A DNA stretch of 64,000 nucleotides from Progne subis subis (taxonomy: Eukaryota; Chordata; Aves; Passeriformes; Hirundinidae): contig JAKJHU010000674.1 in the NCBI GenBank assembly GCA_022316685.1, positions 62,001-126,000 on the forward strand, written 5' to 3'. Under the pieces are notes generated by a model that was not told the DNA's origin, searched no databases, and saw only the letters and a program-made list of their open reading frames with translations. The position numbers were made by a program, and so were the translations under genes. This document shows, piece after piece, positions 21,421 through 31,790 of the stretch (the stretch's first letter is position 1; each line of letters opens with the position of its first letter).

Positions 21421-23604
21421 AAGTGCAAATTCCTGAGGATTATTTTCACTGTGTTTGTCGTGATGCCCTTGGCAACTGGCCAAAACTATGGAGCCACTCT
21501 GGACACAGTCCATGAGAGAAGGGAATGAGCAATGCAGGAACAAACAATAATAAAACAAGCAGCACAAGAGCAGGCAATGAGAGAGCAATCTATGCAAAAA
21601 CAAAGTCCCAATAATGCTGATCCCTGTAATAAATGCCATCACTCCATGTGGGTTCGAAGACAAGATGGAATTTTGTTCATGGCACATCCACATGTTAGTG
21701 CTGCCTGCTACGATCACAGTAATTTTATAGATGTTTGTGTTAAAAATAGAAAAATGGATTGGGTAGGGAAAAATTTAGGATTTAATGGACCAGCTCCTTA
21801 TCCTTATAGCGATGAAATCTGTCCTCAATATAATTTCTTTTTGTTTGTTTTGAGAAAGATGAAAATGGAAATGATCCAGGTATAGGTATAGGAGGTACAG
21901 CACTAAGGAAAAAAGAAGAAAAAGAAACAAAAGAAATACATAAAAAGGCCATAGGGAAATTAATTAAAGGAACTAGATAAACTGTATGAACAATTAAAAC
22001 AGCAGTGTAGTGACTGGGATTTGACAACCTCAGCTAAGAATCTTTTTGTCGATTTGATGCAAGAAATTGCTACAGAATTAGGGTTATCCAAGTGCTGGAT
22101 CTGTGGGAATGGCTGAAAGATGGCTGTGGAAAGGTGAGAGTCTAGCTCCAGAACAATTTTTCAAATGGAATCATACTCAAATTTCCAAGACATTAAAACT
22201 GACCTGAAGGATGGATTTTGAGTCATCAAAGTAATTGGAACAGTCTGCATGACTCAGAAGGTAGGTAATCATAATGAAGTAGTAGATATACTCCTTGTAA
22301 TATCTACTTTAGTAGTTAATTTGGATAATAAAACGAAGACCCTGGCAACCAAAAACTTTCACTGGGTATTGGGGAATAACAAAGGAAATGAATTGTGAGT
22401 GGAATAATCAAACTGTTTTGTGCTGGCATAAAAGTCATGGAGCTAACCCCTACCAATCCAAGAAAAGACCTAAAACCTATTGGGAACAACAAGAAAAACA
22501 GACAGTAAATGGAAAGCCCCTGATGGAATATATTGGATTTGTGGGCAATGAGCAGTAGAGTGAATTACCTCGAAAGTGGGAGGGAACCTGTACCTTAGGA
22601 GTTATACTGACCCTCCTTCTTTGTCATACCAAGGTCTAGGAGCAATATAGCTAGGAACACCACTTGATGACATCAGACTCTAGAAAGGAATAGAAGAGAT
22701 TTAAACCTCGACTTCCCAAAGGCAGGGGGAAACCAGGAATGGGGGGAAGACAAATGGCCTGCAGAAAGAATCATAGCGTATTATGACCCAGCAACTTGGG
22801 CTGAGGATGGATCTTGGGGATATAGGACCCCAATTTATCTGTTGAATCTACTGATAAGACTCCAAGCAGTAGTGGAGTTTGTATCAAACCATAATTGTGA
22901 TGCCTTAAAGTTACTGGCCAAGAAGCATTCACAAATGTGAGCATTTGTATATCAAACCAGAATTGCCCTAGATTATCTGGTGGCTGAAGAAGGGGGAGTT
23001 TGAGGAAGATTTAACAAATCTGAGTGCTGGTGTGGAGAGAGATGATCATGGGGAAGCCATCACAAAACTTGCTGAAGAAATTAAAAGGGTGGCACACTGT
23101 ACCTGTTCAAAAGGGGAATTCTATTCTAAAAACGGATTGGTGGGATAACCTCTTTGGAGGAGCCTGGTGGAAGAATTGGGATTTACACTGTTATGTTCTG
23201 GATTAGGATTGTTATTCTTACCATGCATGATTCCATGTCTTACTAGACTAATCCACCCAGTGATACAAGGAATGCAAATTACAGCAATGCCCATTGATCC
23301 AGAATTGGCAGCAAAAGGGAAACCAAATTCTTTGATATTATAAGCTTGACCTATTTGCACTCAAAAGAAAGGAACTGAAGAGAAGTAGACTGAACATAAA
23401 TAGACTAGTGTAGCACAAGAGATGTTAACCAAATTTGAGAAGGAATGTGAAAATCTTGATGCAGCACAGGGAGATGTTAGAAAAATTGGAGGCTGAAATG
23501 AGAGAGCATGAAAACCTGGATTATTTGGAATATAGAAGAAATCAAGATTCAGTTTTAATTAAAAAGCATGAATCAATAAGATTAAAAAGAGAAATGGGGG
23601 AAAT
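21421..23604 (+). pseudogene. env: ERV-II env remnant
   Basis: This is a broken retroviral envelope. A signal-peptide-like start (IIFTVFVVMPLATGQ, about 21439) leads to a Gln-rich run and a surface-unit motif CNKCHHSMW with ACYDHSNF near 21630-21720. A similar C-x2-C, CFDHS arrangement occurs in the ERV-III env remnant. The transmembrane subunit is recognisable near 22930-23030 (a heptad region ending in ALDYLVAEEGGV, then a stop, then KSECWC) and the membrane span (LCSGLGLLFLPCMIPCL, about 23190). A charged coiled-coil-like tail (23435-23629) runs into the 3' LTR. Multiple stops and frameshifts make it non-functional. Confidence 0.72.
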
Positions 23605-24434
23605 TGTAACAAATGAAAATGATTCATGATAATTGTAACTAAATACATATTTTAGAAATATGTATTTTACAAAATTGTTGTTATAAAGTAGTAAAGAAAA
23701 AGTAGATGTGAGTAGTGTTACAAAGCAGATGGGCCCCTTGGCAGATGCTGCATGAGAAAAATAAGATACAGGATGCAGTCTTGAGATAAGCAAGAGTTTC
23801 AAAGCTGGATTGGCCAAAGCTGGGACTACTCCAAGGTAGGGAGATGGGGCCCTTTGCAGATGTTATGGGATACAGGATGTCTTAGGATAGAACTGGCCTT
23901 GAGATGGACAGTGTTGGGACTATTCCAAGGCTAGGGAGTTTGGGTGGTGGTTTGATCCATGAAATAATTACTTTTTGGAACATAATGCGTAGTTATGTAT
24001 AACACAAAACTTAGAACACATGCACAACCAGTAAGGTTATTCATAGGATAAGAGGAAGATGATGAGCCTTCCTCTGAAGAAGACCACCAAAAAGCCAAGA
24101 AGACCCCCTAACAAGAAGTGGAGCATGCACTGTGCAGTATAGTGACATAGATTTTACAAACTGAAAAGAGGAGGAGATTTACGGGAAATATTAATGAATA
24201 TGTATTAGCATAAAGTATATAAGATTAAGTTGGATTACTTTGTTTTGTGTGTGAGGTAGGGTGAGAAGCCACCACCTCTGTACCATGGCCAGTTTTGCTT
24301 ATGCTTTATCCAAACAGTACTTATCTTTAATTTTTGTATATGCTTGATTATAAAATGCTACTTAAATCAAATTGCATGGCTGCTAAATTCAACTTTGTTG
24401 CTTATTAAAATAGACATGTAGAGCTTCATTTAAA
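23605..24434 (+). mobile_element. ERV-II 3' LTR
   Basis: It is preceded by the purine tract AGAGAAATGGGGGAAAT. It starts TGTAACAAATG and ends near GAGCTTCATTTAAAA, where the terminal bases have diverged from the 5' copy (TTTATAACA). It is uninterrupted and therefore shows the empty ERV-I target site near 23855. Confidence 0.85.
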
Positions 24435-24485
24435 ATCCTTCCTTCCTTCTTCTCTCTCTCTCTCTCTCTCATTTCTTTCTTTCTT
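24435..24485 (+). repeat. CT-rich microsatellite
   Basis: TCCTTCCTTCCTTCTTC is followed by about nine CT units and TTTCTTTCTTTC, directly at the end of the ERV-II LTR. Confidence 0.85.
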
Positions 24486-25284
24486 TTGGGGAAGGTGCCC
24501 TTACCCTCCCAAAATCACTGCCCCTCCACCTCAGCCCTGCACAGCAGCAGCACCTTAAACTCAGCCTTTCCAATTTCACAGCAACCTCCCACAAGACACT
24601 TCAAGGCCTCAAAATTCCTAAAAGCACCAGCAGCCTTTAAAAACTGCTTCTTGCTTTCTTTCCCTCTACTCCCCTACTCCAAGAGCCCAAACCACCCTCT
24701 CGCCCCATTGCAATCCCTACCCCACCCAACTTCCCTACCACCCCCACAGTGCAATCCACATATAAGATCGCCCCACCCCACCCCACCACCATCCCACCCC
24801 ATCCCACCCCATCTGGGGCAGGAAGTCCCCTCCAAACCAGCCCTTGCACACTTCCAGCCATTCCAGGGCAGCCGCAGCTTTTCCTACCACTCTGTGCCAG
24901 GGCCCCACCGCCCTCCCAGGGAACAAGTCCATCCCCCACATCCCAGCTCACCCTGGCCCAGGCAGCGTCCAGCCATGGCCTGTGTCCTGGTGCTGCAGGC
25001 CCTTGGCAGAGTCTCTCCCAGCCAGCAATTCCTGCTCTTCCCTGCTCTGGGGCAGCAGCTGCAAGTGATTTGCTCCCTGGGCTCTGGCCCAGCCCCAAGC
25101 CAGGGCCGGGACCTTCCCAGAGCTCTGCCGGCACTGGCTCGCTTCGGCCGCAGCCCAGCAGCAGACGGAGCTCAGAGCTCCCCGGGGGCTGTGCCTCCTG
25201 CCCAGGGACAGCAGCAGGGGCAGCTGAGACTTGTGCCCCGGGGCCAGCAGGGAATGCAGCCCAGGGAACGGCCTGGGGCTGGCC
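24486..25284. other. No gene seen; C-rich segment
   Basis: A long open frame crosses this stretch, but it reflects C-rich composition without stops (Pro/Ser-rich translation, CCCCACCCCA and CATCCCACCCCATCCC runs at 24770-24815). No domain is visible. Confidence 0.5.
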
Positions 25285-25515
25285 AGGCCAGCTGCGGGCT
25301 GGAGACCAGCAAAAGCTTCTTCCCCTGCAGGGGGCTTGACACTCACCAGGCTCCCCAGGGAATGGTCACAGCTGCGAGGCTGCCGCAGCTCCAGAAGCCT
25401 TTGGACACCGCTCCCGGGAATGCCCAGGCTGCCATTGTTGGGCTGTCTGTGCAGGGCCCGGGCCTGGACTCCATGATTCCGCTGCCTCCCTCCCAGCTCA
25501 GCCCCTTCTGCAGTT
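25285..25515 (+). mobile_element. CR1 3' end fragment
   Basis: A CR1-like 3' region in sense orientation, with GCTCCCCAGGGAATGGTCAC, CTTTGGACACCGCTC and TCCCTCCCAGCTCAGC in order. It is about as diverged from the CR1 pattern as the copy at 56640-56880. Confidence 0.65.
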
Positions 25516-26299
25516 CTCACCCTTGGGCTCAGCCTTTGTGTCTCCTCCAGGCGCTGGCAGAGCTCTTGGGCTGGGGCAGGAGCGGCACAGCCCCAGCCTT
25601 CCCCTCTCTGTGACACCACGGTGGGGACAGCTCCAACGTTCCCTGCCTGGAGACGCTCCAAGGGAAGCGTCCAGAGCCACAAGCCAGACAGCAAAACTGA
25701 GCGGGCACTGAGCACCCCCGGCCTGGGCTTGATGTGCATTGCTGTGCACACAGCTCGGGGAAAGGTCCCCCTGGCCACCTCCACAGTGCCACAGGCAAGT
25801 GTCACATAGAGTTACAGAGCTCTGCCCAGGCTTCCAGTGGGAGTTAATTTAAAAACAAAACAAAAGAAAAAAACAACAGATACACCCCATACCAAAACAA
25901 AAAAACCTCCACCCCCAATAAAAAAACAACAAAACAAAACCTAAAACTCCCCAAAAAAGTTCCCCCAAAAACAACAAAATCCCAAAACAAAGAACAAAAC
26001 CCCCAAAGAAACAATCAAAATAACTGCAAGTAAAAAAACAATCAAGAAAATAAGAATTTCCCCACAGCAGAACTGTTCCATCCCTCAGTTCTCACACCTG
26101 CATGCACACAAGACCTGGGGCTGCAAATAATTAGGATTCATTGGGGACAATTGCAGGAAAAGCAGGTTCAGGACAGGCACTAGCAGAACTGTTCTCAGCT
26201 GAGCAAAAAAGGTCCCTTTGGCAGCTGCAGGGCCATTGGAAATGCAGACCCTCAGCCCACAGAGGAGAAAAGGGCTCTGAATTCCCCTCCTCTGACACA
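25516..26299. other. No gene seen; A-rich low complexity
   Basis: The first part is GC-rich and unassigned. Positions 25850-26060 are an A-rich simple-sequence tract made of AAAAACAAAACAAAAG and CCAAAAAC-type runs. Confidence 0.6.
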
Positions 26300-26450
26300 T
26301 AAACCATGTGGAATGGGGCCATGGGTGACACTGTGGGATGTTGTGGAACCAAGGGGATCCTTGTGGTACTGCTGGGACCCATGGAACCAAGGGGCCAGTG
26401 TGACACTGTGGGGCCTCATGGAAACGAGGCCATTGTGAGCCTGCAGGGCT
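26300..26450 (+). repeat. GTGACACTG minisatellite, short array
   Basis: Degenerate units of about 30-42 bp contain TGTGGAACCAAGGGG and GTGTGACACTGTGGGGCCTC. The same family occurs at 27440-27669, 36863-37010 and 38255-38520, and inverted at 44276-44717. Confidence 0.7.
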
Positions 26451-26556
26451 GTAACACCCCAGAACTCTTCAATGCTGGGGGTAACCAAAAGTTCCTTTAC
26501 TTGTGTTTGTTGAACGGAGGAAAACACCAACCAGATATTCTCCACATGGACAAATG

Positions 26557-26688
26557 CAAAGAATATTCTTGGTTGGAAGGGACCCACAAGTCCAACTCTT
26601 AAGTGAACGGGCCACACAGGGATTGAACCCCCAACCTCGGTGATACTAGCACCATGCTCTAACCAACTGAGCCAGGAGGTCAAAGTGA
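26557..26688 (-). mobile_element. SINE: tRNA-Ile-like head with CR1-like tail (TguSINE1 type)
   Basis: Read on the minus strand, the head (26684 to about 26609) begins TGACCTCCTGGCTCAGTTGG and contains an A box (TGGCTCAGTTGG) and a B box (GGTTCAATCC) at tRNA spacing. The anticodon-loop region resembles tRNA-Ile (GTGCTAGTATCACC). It is followed by a CR1-like tail with GTTGGACTTGTGGGTCCC and TTCCAACCAAGAATATTC. This head-tail arrangement is known from passerine genomes. The anticodon stem is mismatched and the tail is fused, so it is not a working tRNA gene. Confidence 0.85.
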
Positions 26689-26694
26689 CACAAG

Positions 26695-27060
26695 ACTATA
26701 CTGGCAAAATACAGACAACAAAGGAACATGGTCAAAGGGTTTCATCCAACATAAAATTCTGCATAAAACTCTTATCACAGCATTAACTTCATTAACTTAG
26801 CCAATTTAATCTAAAAAACTTGAACCATTAAGATGTTAGGTTGCCCAAAAATATTCCAGGAATGTAGAAGAAGCAGAGAACAAGAGAAAGAAGATCTCTA
26901 GGAACACACACATATAGGTACCAGCTGCTCAGGTTCCAGGGTTGCTCACCCTGAAAAACCCCAAGAAAAGACAGGATCCAGACCATGGGCTGACCTCAAC
27001 CTCCAGCTTTTAACTCCCTGGGCCTTCATGGGCCCGCCCCTTGGGTGGGACTTCAGCTGG
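26695..27060. repeat. Interspersed repeat shared with 48730-49110
   Basis: Order and wording match the later copy: ACTGGCAA, 'CAGCATTAACTT', 'AGAAGAAGCAGAGAAC'-like purine runs, ACACACACATATAGGTACC, then 'GGCCTTCATGGGC' and 'GGTGGGACTT'. The family is not identified. It could be an LTR or promoter-type repeat. Confidence 0.5.
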
Positions 27061-27345
27061 TTGTCCAATCAGAGTCAGGGTTGGCAGCAGCTGCTTATGT
27101 TTGTGTGTGATTGACAGCTGAGCCAGGGAGGGTTAGCACTGCCTGTTGTGTGATTGACAGCTCGGCCAATCAGAGCTGTGTTAGCACCATCTGCAGTGTG
27201 ATTGACTGACAGCCTGGCCAATCAGAGGTGCATTAACACCATCTTCCATGTGATTGACTGAGAGCTTGGCCAATCAGTGCTGGGTTAGCACAGCCCCTGC
27301 TGTGTGATTGACAGCTCTGCAGAGCCAGGGCTGGGGGCGGGGCTC
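27061..27345. repeat. CCAAT-box minisatellite with adjacent GC box
   Basis: TGTGATTGACAG or a close variant recurs at 27106, 27149, 27197, 27249 and 27303. GGCCAATCAG occurs at 27164-27173, 27216-27225 and 27268-27277 (exactly 52 bp apart) and a related TCCAATCAG at 27064-27072. A GGGGGCGGGGC box follows at about 27331. On the minus strand each motif reads CTGATTGGCC, the classic NF-Y (Y-box) target. Promoter function is inferred; no gene starts nearby. Confidence 0.6.
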
Positions 27346-27439
27346 TGTCCAGCACAAACCAAGGCCTGACCCAGCCCTGACCCCACACAGGCATTCTGAA
27401 CATCCCAAGGTGTCCCGGAACATCGATCTCATCCAGCCT

Positions 27440-27669
27440 CTGACAGCGACCACGGTGACACTACAGAACCTCAGGGAACCATGGATCACTTGTGACAATG
27501 TGGGTCCAAGGACTCCACGGTGACACTACGGAACCTCCTGGAACCAAGGGGCCATTGTGACACTGTGGTGCCTCAGGCAATCAAGGAGACCATTGTGAAA
27601 CTCAGGGGCCCCAAGGAACCAAGGGTCCGTGGTGATCTGGTGGAGCCCGTAGTGTCACGGAGGTGCCAC
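27440..27669 (+). repeat. GTGACACTG minisatellite, left of ERV-III
   Basis: Units such as CCATTGTGACACTGTGGTGC and 'ACGGTGACACTACGGAACCT' repeat irregularly up to the ERV-III insertion. The array continues at 36863 on the other side. Confidence 0.75.
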
Positions 27670-28282
27670 TGTTATAAATAAATTCTATTCAAGAAATCTA
27701 TGTTTTAGTTACTTAATTGTTAAGTAATTCCATTAAGATTGTTAATGCTATTTCTGTATAAAGAATTTGCCTTATTCCTGTTTTAATACTGATTTATTAC
27801 CTTATTTACTTGTTTGTTAATTAAGAATTCACCTTATTACCTGTATCTCTGCTCCCATTTGCCGGATAGTGTCTGAATATGCAAATAAAAAGAACGCTGG
27901 AATTCTGGGAACAACCCAAGAACAAGAGACTCTGAAAAGCAGGGAACCAAAGTAAAATCCAGGACTGTAGTCGCATTTTAGACTAGTGCAAGAAATACGG
28001 GGGTCCGCCGAAGCAGCTTCATTTAGTCGCTGTGACCTGAGAAGGAGTCCCCCATCGCTGGACGACCCCTGATCAGCGAAGCGAAACGGACTCCCCGGCA
28101 AGGGAAAAAGCCCGTGGGGGGGTGGGAGTCCCCAGCTTTGCTGTGAAGCGAAGCTGTGTGTACCTCCTCCTCCACGTTGCCAAGGGAGCAAGCAAGCTCT
28201 CCCCCAAGGCCAAGCTTGATAATAAAGAAACATACAAAACCAGCAAGTCTCTGACTCTCTAATTTATTTTTTTTCCAGAACA
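27670..28282 (+). mobile_element. ERV-III 5' LTR
   Basis: It starts TGTTATAAATAAATTC and ends TTTTCCAGAACA. Candidate signals are AATAAA at about 27882 and AATAAAG at about 28220; the latter is better placed as the polyadenylation signal, ahead of a short U5. It matches 36250-36862. Confidence 0.92.
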
Positions 28283-28287
28283 ATTTT

Positions 28288-28305
28288 TGGGGGCTCGTCC
28301 ATGGG
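28288..28305 (+). promoter_or_regulatory. ERV-III primer binding site, tRNA-Pro type
   Basis: TGGGGGCTCGTCCATGGGA lies five bases after the LTR. The first 13 bases are exactly the known proline-tRNA primer site used by murine gammaretroviruses; the end differs by a small change. Confidence 0.85.
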
Positions 28306-29811
28306 ATTTGGCCACGCCTGAAGAGGGACCGAGGACGGGACGGCCGCTCGCCCTTCGGACCTCCGGGACAGCTGGACAAGCGGGAGCAGCCTGGGACCGG
28401 CAACGAGGAGGAGCGCCGGAGGGTGAGCATTCCGGCGGCGGGTAAAGGAGACGTGCGAGTGCGAGTGTGAAAGAGTCGGGGGCCGGCAGCTCGGACCCCC
28501 GGAACTGAGTGTGGACCCCTCGGTACTGCGGTTTCGGACCCCCGCGAGGGGGCCGGCCAGGAAAAGGGGGAAGCGAGAGAATAATGAGTGAGGCGTCTCC
28601 TTAGGGGCAGAAAGACCCCCCCGGGCGTGCAGGGGAAAACAGAGTGTGAGTGGCACGCATTAGGGGCAGAAAGACCCCCCCGGGTGTGCAGGGGAAAACA
28701 AAGTGTGAGTGGCACGCATTAGGGGCAGAAAGACCCCCCCCGGGCGTGCAGGGGAAAACAGAGTGTGAGTGGCACGCATTAGGGGCAGAAAGACCCCCCC
28801 CTGGGCGTGCAGGGGAAAACAAGTGTGAGTGGCACGCATTGGGGGCAGGTCCCCCCCCTTAAAGGCTAGAGTAGCCTAGGAGGGTTTAGAGTCCCTGGAG
28901 GGGCGGGAAAACCGTACCAGGGTTGACAGGGTGTCCCCAAACACTGCGGGTGCCGAGAGCTCATGAGAGTCCCTGCTTCCCAGGACTGAGCCAGACGCAC
29001 CGGAGAGGGTGTGCTGCCGCGGTCTCAGGGAGGAGGCCGTAAACCCATAGCCCGAGGACACCGGGGTGGGGAGTCAATGTAGAGGCAAGGCGGGCATCCT
29101 GCACACACACACTCATCCCTCTTGCCGAGGCTGCTTCGTTGGGGAGAAGTAGTCAAGCCAGTCCTGGTGGAAGGCAAAGGGGTCGGGCCCTGCTGGGGTT
29201 GATCCTTGGAAACAAGGAAGGGATACCCCCCCAGGTAACCCGTGCGGAGTCTTGACCTCTTACCTCCGTTTCAAAAAGTGAAGAGGGGGACTGTACTAGT
29301 ACAGGGCAGTCTAGTCCGGGGTTCGGACTGAAGGTGTCCGGCCCGGCGGGGGCTAAGGCGTGGGAAGGCCCTGAGGCCCGGAAGGGGATGCCAGTACTAG
29401 GGACCCTGTCGTGCGCCGCAAAGCGTGTCCAGAGTCTCAGGGGTGAGGCAAGGCGCGGGGGTACATAGGGGGTGAGGTCATTAGGACTCACCTCAAAGGG
29501 GTCAGAAGAGAGTCTGAGCCCCTGGTGTAAGTAAAGTGTGAGCGTCCAAGGAAGTGAAGAAGGTTAGAGAAAGTGAGTAGAAAGAGGGAGAATTTGTTCC
29601 CTAATGAAAGCAAAAGTGTAGGAAAGAGTAGAAAAGCATAAAGTTTAGGAGTTTTATGTTGAAGTGTTCAAGAATTAAGTCAGGAGATTTGAAGTAAAGG
29701 GAGAAAAGCTGAAGAATTTTTTTTTTGCTTAAAAAAAAAAAAAAAAAAAAAAAAACCTGTGTTGCCAGTCAGTAAAGGGCACCTTTGAAATTTTTTTTCA
29801 GTTTAAAGAAA
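28306..29811 (+). other. ERV-III long leader
   Basis: This is GC-rich untranslated leader of about 1.5 kb, long for the group. It should carry the splice donor and packaging element. It includes the tandem repeat at 28601-28858 and, near its end, a run of about 9 T followed by about 25 A (29713-29756). Open frames on both strands seem to be GC-driven. Confidence 0.6.
28601..28858 (+). repeat. 59-60-bp tandem repeat in the ERV-III leader
   Basis: TTAGGGGCAGAAAGACC recurs at 28601, 28660, 28719 and 28779, with a fifth degenerate unit at 28839. Units include a variable C run, GTGCAGGGGAAAAC and GTGTGAGTGGCACGCA. Differences between units are mostly in the length of the C run. Confidence 0.92.
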
Positions 29812-31734
29812 ATGGGACAATGTACTAGTAAGAAAAAGAAATCCCAAAAGAGAATAACAAAGTAAAGAGTATTCCACCCGGTAGTCCCTTAGAACAACTT
29901 TTAACTAAATGGGATTCTTTAGAGGCCACAAAAGGACTAGATCAGGTTAAAATGGTGTTTTATTGCACAGAAGTCTGGCCAAAATTAAAATTACCAGGAG
30001 AGTGGCCATGGTTTGGAACACATGATGAGTGGATGTGCTATCAGTTAAACCACTACCTAAGAACTCAGGAAGATCCAGACGTAAACCAGTTAGCTTATGC
30101 TGCTTGTTGGCAAAAGAGAGCCACGAGTAAAGAGAATATAAAAGTCTGCAAATTAAAAGAAAAAGAAAAGTGTGAAAGAAAAGAACAGAAAGAGGAAAGA
30201 ACAGAAACTAATCAAAGATGGGACCCTTTAGACCATTTACCCCCTCCAATTTACCCAGAGGTGCCCCAAGTCCCTCAAAATCCTGTCCCAGTTCCCCTAC
30301 TAACTTCCCCGAGTCAAACTCCTTCAGAACCCTCTCCTCCTCTTCCCCCAGTGGTTCCATCATCACCCCCCTTAACACCTCTCCTCCCCAGTCCTTAGTA
30401 CCTTCTCCCCCTTCTCTCCCAACAGCCCCTTTGCCACCTCCTTCCAATAGTCAAATTCTTTAGCCCCAGTTATAACCCCTGCAGTTTCCCAAAACACAAC
30501 CTCTTCCCTAGCCCCCCTTTCTCCCACAGTACCATCCTCTGTTTCTCCCCCTACAGATTTTACTACCTCCCCCTCACCTACAGTAATTCCCCTGCCACCC
30601 CTAATTGGGAGTTAACCAAAACCCCTACAGACTCCTGTGAGTCATCCCGTTCTCCTGGAATTCCCCAGGAATTTGTAACTCAGCCAGTGTTATCAGTTAA
30701 TAATGTAAGTGAAGGACCCTATTGTAACACAAGGTCAAAAGCCTTAAAGCCAGAAAAACTTTTTCCCCTCAGGGAAGTGCCTATGGGAGGAGTAATTGGA
30801 GGAGTGGGATTTGTAAATGCCCCATTAACAGCCTCTGAAGTAAGAGGATTTAAAAAGAGCTAGGAAATTTAGTTGAAGATCCCATAGGTATTGCCACACA
30901 GGTAGACCAATTCCTTGGCCCAATGTTTATACATGGGGAGAGTTAAATTCTATATTAAACATCTTGTTCTCCCCTGAGGAAATACGAATGATTAGAACAG
31001 CAAGTATCAGAATCTGGGAAAGGGAAAATAGGTTGGGGCCACCTGGAGATCATAAATTACCGATACTGACCCAGGGTGGGACCCAAATCGAGAAGAGGAA
31101 AGACAAAATATGAGAGACTATAGGTCCTTGATAGTAAGAGGTATAAGAGAATCTGTCCCCAGAGGAATAATACTAAATTAGCTTTTGATGGGTCCCAAGA
31201 AAAAGATGAGACTCCTGCCACTTGGCTAAATCGATTAAAAAGAAATTTTCAATTATATTCAAGCATAGACCCTGATAGTCCTGAGGGACAAGTAATTCTA
31301 AAAGTGCAGTTTGTAACAAAGTCATGGCCAGATATACGGAGAAAATTAGAAAAAATTGAAGATTGGCAGGAGAAAAGTATTAATGAATTATTAAAAGAAG
31401 CCTTAAGAGTTTACCTGAGGAGAGAGAAGAAAAAGCTAAAGCCAAGGCTCGCATTATGGTAGCTGTAGCAAGAGAAAGTACTGGAGTAGCAGAAAACCAG
31501 AAAAACTCCTGGAAATCTAGTGAGGGAGGACCAAGACCCTCATTTAAAGAACCAAAGTCACCCATAGTACCACCGTGGGTAAATTTAAAAAGAAGTAACC
31601 CAGGAGAGAATAGAACTTGTTATTACTGTGGTGAAATAGGGCATTTAAAAAGGGATTGTAAGAAATTATCACTTGATGAGGCTATTGCAAGGGAGCAAGA
31701 TGCCCTGGAGAGGGTGCTGAAAGGGGAGGATTAG
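29812..31734 (+). pseudogene. gag: ERV-III gag (frameshifted)
   Basis: The start MGQCTSKKKKSQKR has the myristoylation glycine and a basic patch as in gammaretroviral matrix. A stop follows at codon 18, and a 1-base shift leads to PLEQLLTKWDSLEA and the open frame 29952-30398, ending in a long Pro/Ser-rich linker. Capsid-like sequence resumes near 30760 (FPLREVPMGG, then APLTASEVRGFKKE) with several shifts. The late capsid region (ETPATWLNRLKRNFQLYSS, about 31210) and KSWPDIRRKLEKIEDWQEK are clear. The last frame (31456-31734) has one zinc knuckle CYYCGEIGHLKRDC and ends at TAG 31732-31734. Confidence 0.88.
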
Positions 31735-31790
31735 GGGTGTCAGAGGCTCTATAAAATAGGGGACCCAATAGAACAACAAGATGAGCCTCT
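31732..31790 (+). promoter_or_regulatory. In-frame gag UAG with downstream stem: readthrough signal
   Basis: The gag stop TAG (31732-31734) is followed in the same frame by pro-pol. Seven bases later AGAGGCTC (31742-31749) pairs perfectly with GAGCCTCT (31783-31790). The context UAG-GGG-UGU-CAG resembles the murine leukaemia virus readthrough context, which also has a structured element about eight bases downstream. Function is inferred from this match. Confidence 0.65.

Larger units (their letters stand above)
7240..24434 (+). mobile_element. ERV-II: older gammaretrovirus-like provirus, interrupted
   Basis: This is a full-length but heavily decayed endogenous retrovirus with the order 5' LTR, primer site, gag, pol, unassigned block, env, 3' LTR. 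The 5' LTR is split by ERV-I, so its two parts (7240-7501 and 14150-14735) together match the single 3' LTR at 23605-24434. The class call rests on a myristoylation-type Gag start, zinc-knuckle Gag, the reverse transcriptase motif LVQDLR, and an envelope transmembrane region with an ectodomain followed by a membrane span. The LTRs differ at many positions, so it is older than ERV-I. No clear target duplication was found; the 3' LTR end runs into a CT-rich simple repeat. Confidence 0.85.

Noticed and set aside
24486..25613. 375-codon open frame on the plus strand
   Set aside because: It crosses a C-rich simple-sequence stretch and a CR1 fragment, has Pro/Ser-rich translation without any domain, and overlaps long frames on the other strand. 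Composition explains it.
26609..26684. A tRNA-Ile gene on the minus strand
   Set aside because: Boxes A and B are present, but the sequence is fused to a CR1-like tail and the arms are mismatched, so it is a SINE head.
27061..27345. MHC class II promoter (Y-box on the minus strand)
   Set aside because: CTGATTGG is the Y-box core, but no X-box or S-box lies at the required spacing and no MHC exon is seen on either side.
28023..28862. Long open frames across the ERV-III leader, including repeats coded on both strands
   Set aside because: They follow the 59-bp GC-rich tandem repeat and the LTR end. Nothing suggests a protein; treated as leader.
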